DNA of 64,000 nucleotides from Butyrivibrio sp. GTDB taxonomy: Bacteria > Bacillota_A > Clostridia > Lachnospirales > Lachnospiraceae. How positions within the stretch are numbered: the stretch's first letter is position 1; each line of letters starts with the position of its first letter. The DNA lies in assembly GCA_024690635.1 (NCBI GenBank), contig JAILOW010000095.1, positions 15,913 through 79,912 of the forward strand, given 5' to 3'. Positions 1 to 7,362 of this stretch are shown here, piece by piece. A model generated the notes under the pieces. It had not been told where the DNA came from and did not search any database. It was given only the letters and a program-made list of their open reading frames with translations. Both the position numbers and the translations under genes were made by a program.

Positions 1-283
1 AGCCTGCCTTGTAATAGTAGTTACTACCATCATCAAAGTAAGCAGTTCCATCAGCAAACTCAAGGTAAATGCCGTCACCAGAGTTCTTGTAGGCAGCCCA
101 AGTTTTGGGATAAACAAATAACAAATCGAATAAAAATCCCGCAAGAGATACCTTTGCACCCTGAACCTGACCGGTTCTGTGAATACTAGTATTAACTCCT
201 GCTGCGCCCGATGTGTTGACTTTAATCCCGCCACAGCACTCAATTCCTGCTGATCTGTAGCTATAAAGATCTTTTCCTTCCAT
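1..283 (-). CDS. Hypothetical protein, C-terminus beyond window edge
   Basis: An open minus-strand frame starts at ATG 283 and runs off the left edge, so only the first 94 residues are visible. The start is supported by a GGAGG ribosome site 8-9 nt upstream and by a promoter motif at 317-334. The protein begins MEGKDLYSYRS, has a CC pair near residue 16, and later an acidic, Tyr-rich stretch (DGIYLEFADGTAYFDDGSNYYY). No family was recognised. Confidence 0.6.
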   Translation of the reverse strand, partial: MEGKDLYSYRSAGIECCGGIKVNTSGAAGVNTSIHRTGQVQGAKVSLAGFLFDLLFVYPKTWAAYKNSGDGIYLEFADGTAYFDDGSNYYYKAG

Positions 284-316
284 ATTCTGTTCCTCCATTC
301 CAAAATTAGTTTAAAA

Positions 317-334
317 TTACATATAAAATATGGA
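317..334 (-). promoter_or_regulatory. Element promoter, -10-like part only
   Basis: Minus-strand CTCCATATTTTATATGTAA matches the YCCATAYTTAWWRTGTAA consensus seen before many operons here. It lies about 35 nt before the partial gene at the left edge. No CTGTACAG box lies 24 nt upstream; that space is taken by the preceding terminator. Confidence 0.55.
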
Positions 335-351
335 GAAAGTGATGAAAGACA

Positions 352-384
352 ATAAAAAACAGCGGCTTATTGCCGCCGCTGTAA
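352..384 (-). terminator. Rho-independent terminator
   Basis: ACAGCGGC / GCCGCTGT hairpin followed on the minus strand by a T-run. It ends the operon that runs from 3520 down to 445. Confidence 0.8.
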
Positions 385-444
385 ACACCTTGAATATTTA
401 AAAGTTTATTTCTCCGTCATGCAAAAAACCACATGCGCATGATT

Positions 445-855
445 TTAAATCTTTCCCACAAAATTGATGAACGGACTAAGAAAGCCTTTGTGCTTCTGGT
501 GGTATTCATCCTGCATGCGCTCGGTGAGTATTTCTGCAGTATGTCTTTTCAGTTTCTCTCCCTTTATATCCTCAATACTTAGCAGTTTAAACTGTACAGG
601 ATATGCAAAGTCACTGTCACAGCTTAGGCAAAAGCAGTTAGAACCTATAAGCTCCGTTCTGACCCTTACAAGCTCGCCATTTTTTAAGGCTTCATCGATC
701 TGCCATTCTGCGTCTGTCTTTCTATGCATCTTAACATATCGCCCTGTAATGGGTGAGCCACAGTGCGGGCAGTTTCCAACATAGTAATAGGGCTTTTTGA
801 TGAGCTTGTCTGTTTTGTTTATGATCTTGCTAAAGATGTTATCATTCTTTTCCAT
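445..855 (-). CDS. Zinc-ribbon hypothetical protein
   Basis: 136 residues. Two cysteine pairs, CPHCG near residue 29 and CFCLSC near residue 74, are spaced like a zinc ribbon, suggesting a small metal-binding protein. It is the last gene of the operon headed by the ParM-like actin, 3 nt after the preceding gene. The function is unknown; a structural or nucleic-acid-binding role is only a guess. Confidence 0.65.
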   Translation of the reverse strand: MEKNDNIFSKIINKTDKLIKKPYYYVGNCPHCGSPITGRYVKMHRKTDAEWQIDEALKNGELVRVRTELIGSNCFCLSCDSDFAYPVQFKLLSIEDIKGEKLKRHTAEILTERMQDEYHQKHKGFLSPFINFVGKI

Positions 856-858
856 GGC

Positions 859-1521
859 TTATCCTTTTAATATCTCGCTTATCTGTTTGTCCGATAGTAT
901 TATCATATCACTTGCAGGGTTTATGATGACAGGGTTGTTCTTCCTAATGCGTCCCACCTTATACAGAGGCATTTCAACCGGCATCCAGTTCTGCTCCTGC
1001 GACAGATTCCATGTATTAAACTCAGAGATTGTTGTAAACAGACAGTAATACTTGGTATTTCCGTCAAATGTGGCGTATGAATAATGCATCTCAGGGTATC
1101 TTTTAACTGCTCTCGGATCTATGAGGATGGGCGCTAAAAATACTGCGTTTTTGAGTTCCCTCATATATTTCTTTTTGAGAGTCTGCTTTAAGAGAAGTGT
1201 ATTTAAAGAAGCCTTTGGATTTGCATATTCTCTTTTTGCATCGCCCTTTAGGACAGGTATTTTCTCAAAATCATTGGTTTTTTGTTTGACCATTACGGTC
1301 TTTATTCCATAGCCATAGATTTCTGTGATAAACTGAAGCCTGTAATGGCGAGGCTCGTCTACATATGTATCTTCCAGAGCAGTCGAAAAAGCTTCTGCAT
1401 CTTTCTTTATCGAGAACAGATAGCAGCTGCCGTTTGGATCGATATATGGTTTTTGTGTCTTTTTAGACCTTATCAGATAGTATTCTGTTAAGGTTAAAAG
1501 GTTTAAATGCGTTGTTTCCAT
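859..1521 (-). CDS. Hypothetical protein in ParM-like operon
   Basis: 220 residues, soluble, with no signal peptide or transmembrane segment. It has a basic middle part and no recognised motif. Genes on both sides are spaced by only 3 nt, so it is probably co-transcribed with the ParM-like gene. I cannot assign a function. Confidence 0.6.
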   Translation of the reverse strand: METTHLNLLTLTEYYLIRSKKTQKPYIDPNGSCYLFSIKKDAEAFSTALEDTYVDEPRHYRLQFITEIYGYGIKTVMVKQKTNDFEKIPVLKGDAKREYANPKASLNTLLLKQTLKKKYMRELKNAVFLAPILIDPRAVKRYPEMHYSYATFDGNTKYYCLFTTISEFNTWNLSQEQNWMPVEMPLYKVGRIRKNNPVIINPASDMIILSDKQISEILKG

Positions 1522-1524
1522 AAG

Positions 1525-1851
1525 TTACCCCGGAACTGATTTTAAAAGGGATAAAATATCCGTCTGTTTGTTTTGAGGCTTTGCTGCGTGCTCTTTTGCA
1601 GGTTTAGATGTCCTTATTGGCTGAACCTGGGCTGTTTTTGTTTCTTTAATTTCTGACTCTATATCCTGCTTTTGAGATGAAGCACCCTGAACGGTTATCT
1701 TTTTGTCGGCATCCGAAGTGATTGTTTTCTGTACAGTATTTCCTTTTGATAAGAACTTTTTAAAGGAAAGGTATTCTTCTACTGATAGAGTCGCAATCGG
1801 ACGCCCTGTAATACTTGTATATTCATCAAGAAGTTCCTTGATTTCATTCAT
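1525..1851 (-). CDS. Hypothetical protein with disordered basic tail
   Basis: 108 residues. The start MNEIKELLDEY is chosen at 1851 because its ATG overlaps the stop of the preceding gene (ATGAATGA) and a GGAG site lies 8 nt upstream; a longer upstream frame has no ribosome site. A short N-terminal helical region is followed by a low-complexity tail rich in Lys, Gln, Thr and Pro. The coding region contains a full TACTGTACAGAAAA box near 1730 that encodes TVQK. Function unknown. Confidence 0.6.
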   Translation of the reverse strand: MNEIKELLDEYTSITGRPIATLSVEEYLSFKKFLSKGNTVQKTITSDADKKITVQGASSQKQDIESEIKETKTAQVQPIRTSKPAKEHAAKPQNKQTDILSLLKSVPG

Positions 1852-2428
1852 TATCGCTATCTCCGGTCTTGAAACAATACTTTTTTGTGGCAAGTGACTG
1901 AAAAGTAAGCGCTGCAGCGCCATAGTCTAAAGCTTCAGAATATGCGCCCATTGCAAAAATAGCCGCAAGTATGCCAAGGAAAGGATATAAAAAAAAGATG
2001 AGCGAAGGGCTTGCCATAAGCACCATCTGCTTTTCAATGTTTATACATCCAAAGACAAAGAATAGCACCGCTACTGCTGTACTCACAAACTGCATTTTTG
2101 CCAATTTGGCAGGGATCGCATTAAAGAAAAATGTGGCACCTATATATGCCATGGATATGAATATAAAAGCAGTGGCAAAGGCTATTCTTAAACCTATATG
2201 TATATTTGCAACGATTATTGCCATTATGGCGGTTATTATCCATAAAGAAATTTTTCGTCCTGCCATCATACTACTTTTGGCGTTAAAGATCATCTGCTCT
2301 TTAAAATAATCTCTAAGGCTCTTTTCTATGTTTTCATTATCATCCATGAGAGCCTTTGGAACTTCGACGCTTAAACGGTCTTTTCCTTCTTCTTTTATGG
2401 TTATGCAGCCAATAACTTCATTTTCCAT
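1844..2428 (-). CDS. Polytopic membrane protein
   Basis: 194 residues. About 60 soluble N-terminal residues precede roughly four hydrophobic segments (about residues 60-77, 80-100, 115-130 and 138-160), then a short polar tail ending GDSDNE. It follows the ParM-like gene by 3 nt and overlaps the next gene, so it is translationally coupled. It could anchor a partition or conjugation component at the membrane, but no family was recognised. Confidence 0.65.
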   Translation of the reverse strand: MENEVIGCITIKEEGKDRLSVEVPKALMDDNENIEKSLRDYFKEQMIFNAKSSMMAGRKISLWIITAIMAIIVANIHIGLRIAFATAFIFISMAYIGATFFFNAIPAKLAKMQFVSTAVAVLFFVFGCINIEKQMVLMASPSLIFFLYPFLGILAAIFAMGAYSEALDYGAAALTFQSLATKKYCFKTGDSDNE

Positions 2429-2431
2429 GCT

Positions 2432-3520
2432 TTATCCTGCCTTTTTCTCCACCTTGTCGGGGATAGAAGCCTTTTTTGCAGGCTCTGTCTTTTCTGCAAG
2501 GCTAAGATTGATGTCCTTATTAAGTATTCTTGCACACATCATGCGAAGATATCCAAGAGCGTTGCAGAATGTCGGGTTAGGAAGGATCCCGATATTTCCG
2601 AATACTTCCTTAAGCTCGTCCTCGATATCCTTTGCTGTACCGCCAATAGCCACAATCTTCATAACATCAAGTGACCAGTCCTTCGTGTTGCATACACGTC
2701 TTACTTTTCTTGCGTGCTCCAAAAGGACCTTCTTTATAAGCTGACGGCTATTTTCTCTCTGCTCGTCTGTTACATTTGTTCCTGCAGGAAGGGCTCTTTC
2801 TTCGCTCTTGATGATGTTAGCGGTAATAAGCTCATTGCAGGGAACGATATTTGCTGAAATCTCCTGCGAAAGCTCACGGATAAGGAGGGCTCCGCCAAGA
2901 TCAGCTGTTGTGGATTTATCGATGATGGGCTCTGTGCCCTGCCATAATGTTGCGTTTAAATTAAGGTTTCCGATATCAAGCACCCCGATAATAGATGTAG
3001 GGGAGAGGGTCTCTGCCACTTCGTCCTGCCAGATGGCGCCGGATGACTCAGGGAAAACGTATCTATTCTTAATCTTAAATGTCTTTTTTACGACTTCTGA
3101 ATTTGAGTCTTTTTTAAGCTCTACCGTGATCTCGCCCTCGGGGAGGATAAACTTCTTAAAATCGTCTCTTTTTCCGGGCTGTGCCCAATCAAGTGTAGGC
3201 ATGCCAACACTTACGTTCATCTCGTCTACTTCATTTGCCGAAGCTACGGTTGCAAGGGCTGTCAACACGCAAATCTTATGCGTGTCGGTCTTTTTATCGG
3301 TCTCAAGGGCAACGCCCTGACCTCTGGCACCGTTACCTACTTTATAAGTTGCATCTCCGATCTTTATGACAACGGTGTGCTCTTCAATGGCATCGTCCCT
3401 GAAATCACCGTCGGATACCTTTGTTCTTATAGAAAATGTCCTGATCGACTCTTTTTTTGCATTATACTCTGCTACTTTTGTTGCGTATTTTCCAGAATCA
3501 ACTGCTATAAATCTTTCCAT
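2432..3520 (-). CDS. ParM/Alp-type actin-like ATPase
   Basis: 362 residues from the ATG at 3520, which follows GGAGGCAAC; a longer frame to 3541 lacks a ribosome site. The fold is actin-like: MERFIAVDSGKYATK at the N-terminus (phosphate 1), VLDIGNLNLNATLW near residue 190 (phosphate 2), and VAIGGTAKD near residue 300 (adenosine motif). ParM-family proteins polymerise to move plasmid copies apart. No ParR-like gene lies next to it, unlike the second actin at 52169, so the role of this copy (partition, positioning or another filament) is open. First gene of a five-gene operon with a full element promoter. Confidence 0.8.
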   Translation of the reverse strand: MERFIAVDSGKYATKVAEYNAKKESIRTFSIRTKVSDGDFRDDAIEEHTVVIKIGDATYKVGNGARGQGVALETDKKTDTHKICVLTALATVASANEVDEMNVSVGMPTLDWAQPGKRDDFKKFILPEGEITVELKKDSNSEVVKKTFKIKNRYVFPESSGAIWQDEVAETLSPTSIIGVLDIGNLNLNATLWQGTEPIIDKSTTADLGGALLIRELSQEISANIVPCNELITANIIKSEERALPAGTNVTDEQRENSRQLIKKVLLEHARKVRRVCNTKDWSLDVMKIVAIGGTAKDIEDELKEVFGNIGILPNPTFCNALGYLRMMCARILNKDINLSLAEKTEPAKKASIPDKVEKKAG

Positions 3521-3552
3521 GTTGCCTCCAAATAAAATCACCTTTTAACCAG

Positions 3553-3604
3553 TTACATATTAAATATGGGAGGTTAAAAGGTGATGTTTGTTTTCTGTAC
3601 AGTA
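3553..3604 (-). promoter_or_regulatory. Element promoter with CTGTACAG box (24-nt spacing)
   Basis: On the minus strand: TACTGTACAGAAAA (box 3595-3602), ACAT at box+8 to +11, then CTCCCATATTTAATATGTAA (3553-3572), with exactly 24 nt between the box and CCC. It drives the ParM-like operon. The box also sits immediately after the end of the cell-wall hydrolase gene. Confidence 0.8.
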
Positions 3605-3605
3605 T

Positions 3606-6600
3606 TTATCCGCCTGTGTGGACTACAACTTCGTAACCTGATACTCTGTCTGCAGGTGCTATTCGCGTTCCCCTTCCACTCTTAGTGCATTCTACGATGT
3701 ATGGCTTTGCCACGTCATCACCGGGTAGTTTCAATTCTCCTACATACATTACAACGTGGTTTTCTGAATGGTTTTCATCGCCGTATGTATGGTTTTTGAC
3801 TATAAGGTCAAAGAGTTTTAAGGAGCCTACATCCCCACCATAAGCACTTGTTGAATATCCACTGCCGCCCGCAGCAAAGGTTCCCGCAGAGCAGTATTTA
3901 CCGGCGGCGAACTTATCAAGCCCCATGAGAAGATAACTCACGTAACCAGAGCAGTCAAATCCTCTTCCGTTATACTCTTTCCAAGGTCCAGTACAGTGCA
4001 TACCGTATACATAGCCAAAACGTCCTACGGTTGATAACACAAACTGCATCTGTTCGGAATATTTTTTGATTTCATCTTCCGAAAACCCAAGTTCCTGCAT
4101 GTTTTTGGCTCGCTCTATAACGATATTATGTATCTGTCCCTGGCTAAATTCAGCAAGCCAGCCCGATGGGAACTGAACTTCGCCAAAAATTACAGAAATG
4201 TCTTCGTTGGATAGTGAGTAATATCCTATACAGTTGTCCATGACCTCGGGATATTTTCTCATGTATATACCAGGGGAGCCATAATCCCTCATCACAAGAA
4301 GTGAGCGATCACTGTTTTCGTACTCATTCATACCCCAATACAAAGGCGTATGAGTGCCGCTTATTTCCGGTGCATGGTCTGTGTACCACGCTCTGTATGC
4401 GTCATCCGCACGGTTTTGAACGGGATATACATATTGCGACTTAACGCCCCATACTTTACTTAAAGTCCTGTTTTCAATATCATAAAAAGTATGACTTGAA
4501 TGCGCCCATTCGTTTCCTACTTCTCCATAGTGTACCCATGAGGAACCGTCAATCTCTTCAATATCCATGGTGGCGTCAATGTACATAAGATCGATGATGC
4601 CCGTCCGTTCAAGATATATAACCACATGCGCATGGCATTCATAGTAATCATCCATGTATTTGATGGTGTAGTTGGTATCTCCCTTGGGCCTTATGTGGGC
4701 TTTCATGGGTTCATCGCCGTCATCTGTCTTTACATACTCATACCAAAGTACGACTCTTGCGTCATGCATGACTTTGTCAAACAGCTCATATGCATATAAC
4801 GTTGCAAAATCAGCATCACCGTTATCATTGTTAGTGAGGCCCATACTCATGATAAGGAGTGCTTTATAAAACTCATCTGTACCATATTCTGTAAGTTCAC
4901 CACTTGCGTTGTAATATTTGGTATACTGAGCGGGCGATACATAGTAAGTAAAGCACGAACCAAGATACTTAAACGTACACTCAACATCAGGGTTCCAATA
5001 ATCGGGATCCTCCCATATCGCATAAGCATCACTGTAGCCTGAGTTCTCAGAATTTCCGTTGATATCCAGCTCTATTTCATCAATTCCTTCTTCCCAGTAT
5101 TCCTGTATGGATTTTGGAAGGTCATACTCTCCTATATCACCATATAGCCCCGCATTTCCATAAAACTTTATATGGACAGTGTGCTCAATATACTCTGTTA
5201 CGGTTTCAACTTCGCCGTATTCGTTAGCTTCAGCGACCTGTATCGGGAAAGTGTCGGTTATGCTTGTTTCATATACAGGTCTTTCCCCATGAACGTCGCA
5301 TCCACTTAACGGATCATCAGCCCATGCTCTTTGACCCCAATATTTATTAAAGTTAAATCCAGCAATAGTTTCTGTTGATTCTCCGGGAGCTCTGTAAAAT
5401 ACAGATACTACATTGTTTGAGTTCATAAGGGTGGGGTCACCCTCTTCTATTTGTGTAAACCATGTATCAGGAAGTCTTTTTTCTGCCCATATTCTTCCCT
5501 GCTCCGAGTCAATTTCACACTCAAATGTGTTTTCTGTATAGGCTTCCTGCCATGAATACAGGTAATTTATCAGCTTTTGTGCAGTTGAATCGCCGACGGT
5601 CTCACCTTTTGCTTCTTCATATCCCGTTGTTCCACTTCCAAGGCCCAGCGCAACCGCCATAAAGATCATCCAGATAAGAACAATTATGCCAAATACGGCA
5701 GCAATTATTAGAATTGCCTTTTTTACAAATGCCTTTATGGTGTTTAAAATGGAAAAAGGTTTTCTAAAGACTGCAAGAATTTTGCTATCTGCTATTTTTT
5801 TTCTTGCTTGTTTGACCCAATTAGGAGTTATTTTGCTTATTCTTTCTCCTATTTTTGCTTTTGCGTTTTTCTTTGCGTTGTCTATAGGACTAAACGCTTT
5901 ATCAATATTTGCATTTCTGTCAGATGCCTTAATGTGGAGTTCTGTTTTTTTATTTGATATCTCTACGCCTTTTTTTCTAAGCTCATCAAGCTCTTTTGCG
6001 GACTGCCCGCCTCTTTTCGCGGCGCTATATTGCAGTTTGTTGGATAATTTTTGAGCAGTAAGCGAAGCGTTTTTGGCAGCATCAGGAAGCCCCGCTGCGC
6101 CTTTTACAAGAGATTTTGCGCCAAATTTGGTTCCTGCGCCTACAGCTCCTGCTGCAGACAGAGCTCTTTTTGACAGTTTATATCCCTGAACAGCGTCTGC
6201 ATTATTAAGCCCCGTTGCTTCCATCAGGGCATCATTTCTGCCTTTCTTTTCACCTTTTAGATTAGTTGCTTTTTCGGCTGTAAGCTTATTTTGGCGATAA
6301 AACTGAAGTTCTTTCAAAAGGGAGGTTGAATCTTTATTAAGGGTTATGCTTTCTCCCAGATGTGACAAGCCTCCAACCTTTCCCCTGGCAAGAGCACGTT
6401 TTATTTCAAAAAGGTTTAAGTTTTTTCCGTTTATGCCGTATTTATGAAGGAGCGTATCTTCTACAACGCGCACATTGTTGTAGTAATCATTTACAGCGTT
6501 TGAGCCATTGCCGCCAACTGTTTTATAACCGGCACGTCCAAGAACAACTCTTACGTCTTTATTGTCATGCATTGACATCTGATGCTGAAGTTCAGATGCG

Positions 6601-7064
6601 GCAATTTTTGAACTTGACACACCCGTGCCCATAAGCGTCATAGCTTTATCAACATGGTTATAGCCCTGCTTTGCCTGTGTTTCTTCATACTGATTTTCTA
6701 CGGTCTGTTTTACCTGCTGACCCATAGGATCAGTATTTATCTTACGATGGCCATGATAGTATCCTTTGGCGTCAAGGGTACTTATATCGACTTTAGCATC
6801 AGCTCTTCCTGCAATATTTCCCTGTACAGCAGATATCTTTCCGCCGCCAAGAGTGCTGTTTTCTGATTGCTGCGCGGAAGTATAGCCGTTACTGTAAGAG
6901 CCGCGGCTTCCCTCCATGCCTGTAAACTTATACTCTTCTTTTTGATTATTCTGATCAGGCTTTTCTTCGCGTTTGCGCAAAGATTCATCGGGCTGGATAT
7001 TTGAACCCTGCCTCTGCTTTTTGACCATATCTTCAGTTATCTGATTTTGGTTTAAAATTGCCAT
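3606..7064 (-). CDS. Conjugation protein with C-terminal NlpC/P60 peptidoglycan hydrolase
   Basis: 1152 residues. About 440 N-terminal residues are polar and Lys/Gln/Ala-rich, then one or two membrane segments (about 440-475), a long Trp/Tyr/Asp-rich domain, and a C-terminal NlpC/P60 domain with catalytic Cys in GFDCSGYVSY (about 1034) and His in NHVVMYVG. Such enzymes open the cell wall for T4SS assembly (VirB1 role; CwlT and similar proteins in Gram-positive elements). The long cytoplasmic part before the membrane span is unusual and suggests it also acts as a scaffold. It follows VirB4 and a small one-span membrane protein. Confidence 0.85.
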   Translation of the reverse strand: MAILNQNQITEDMVKKQRQGSNIQPDESLRKREEKPDQNNQKEEYKFTGMEGSRGSYSNGYTSAQQSENSTLGGGKISAVQGNIAGRADAKVDISTLDAKGYYHGHRKINTDPMGQQVKQTVENQYEETQAKQGYNHVDKAMTLMGTGVSSSKIAASELQHQMSMHDNKDVRVVLGRAGYKTVGGNGSNAVNDYYNNVRVVEDTLLHKYGINGKNLNLFEIKRALARGKVGGLSHLGESITLNKDSTSLLKELQFYRQNKLTAEKATNLKGEKKGRNDALMEATGLNNADAVQGYKLSKRALSAAGAVGAGTKFGAKSLVKGAAGLPDAAKNASLTAQKLSNKLQYSAAKRGGQSAKELDELRKKGVEISNKKTELHIKASDRNANIDKAFSPIDNAKKNAKAKIGERISKITPNWVKQARKKIADSKILAVFRKPFSILNTIKAFVKKAILIIAAVFGIIVLIWMIFMAVALGLGSGTTGYEEAKGETVGDSTAQKLINYLYSWQEAYTENTFECEIDSEQGRIWAEKRLPDTWFTQIEEGDPTLMNSNNVVSVFYRAPGESTETIAGFNFNKYWGQRAWADDPLSGCDVHGERPVYETSITDTFPIQVAEANEYGEVETVTEYIEHTVHIKFYGNAGLYGDIGEYDLPKSIQEYWEEGIDEIELDINGNSENSGYSDAYAIWEDPDYWNPDVECTFKYLGSCFTYYVSPAQYTKYYNASGELTEYGTDEFYKALLIMSMGLTNNDNGDADFATLYAYELFDKVMHDARVVLWYEYVKTDDGDEPMKAHIRPKGDTNYTIKYMDDYYECHAHVVIYLERTGIIDLMYIDATMDIEEIDGSSWVHYGEVGNEWAHSSHTFYDIENRTLSKVWGVKSQYVYPVQNRADDAYRAWYTDHAPEISGTHTPLYWGMNEYENSDRSLLVMRDYGSPGIYMRKYPEVMDNCIGYYSLSNEDISVIFGEVQFPSGWLAEFSQGQIHNIVIERAKNMQELGFSEDEIKKYSEQMQFVLSTVGRFGYVYGMHCTGPWKEYNGRGFDCSGYVSYLLMGLDKFAAGKYCSAGTFAAGGSGYSTSAYGGDVGSLKLFDLIVKNHTYGDENHSENHVVMYVGELKLPGDDVAKPYIVECTKSGRGTRIAPADRVSGYEVVVHTGG

Positions 7065-7081
7065 GTTTGCTCCTACACAAA

Positions 7082-7112
7082 ACAGGCTAAGGGTTTTGCC
7101 CCTTAGCCCTGT
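7082..7112 (-). terminator. Intercistronic hairpin / attenuator
   Basis: Long stem (AGGGCTAAGGGG / CCCTTAGCCT) followed on the minus strand by TGTTTTG, between the small membrane gene and the hydrolase gene. It may reduce read-through into the hydrolase, since no separate promoter is visible there. Confidence 0.55.
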
Positions 7113-7115
7113 CAG

Positions 7116-7349
7116 TTACATGTCATCGTAGTCATTTGTCTGAGCCATGTATTCGTCGAGACTTTCGTTGTCTCTTTGCTGTCTTTTAAGCTCTGATATG
7201 CGCTCTTCTTCCTTTTTCTTAAAGAGGGGGTCTTTTTGATGAGCGCTGCATATTATCTTATATGCTAAATATGAGATAATTAGACCCAAGATTAAAATTA
7301 TGTTTAAAATAAGCTGTACAGAAATCTGAAAATCTTCAAGCATTACCAT
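7116..7349 (-). CDS. Small single-span membrane protein of conjugation cluster
   Basis: 77 residues from the ATG at 7349, which has AGGAGG seven nt upstream. One transmembrane helix (about residues 8-30) is followed by a charged Lys/Glu/Arg tail ending in acidic residues. It begins directly after the VirB4 stop, so it is part of the T4SS operon. Small one-span proteins are common in Gram-positive T4SS loci; no specific family was recognised. Confidence 0.65.
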   Translation of the reverse strand: MVMLEDFQISVQLILNIILILGLIISYLAYKIICSAHQKDPLFKKKEEERISELKRQQRDNESLDEYMAQTNDYDDM

Positions 7350-7362
7350 GAGTCGCCCTCCT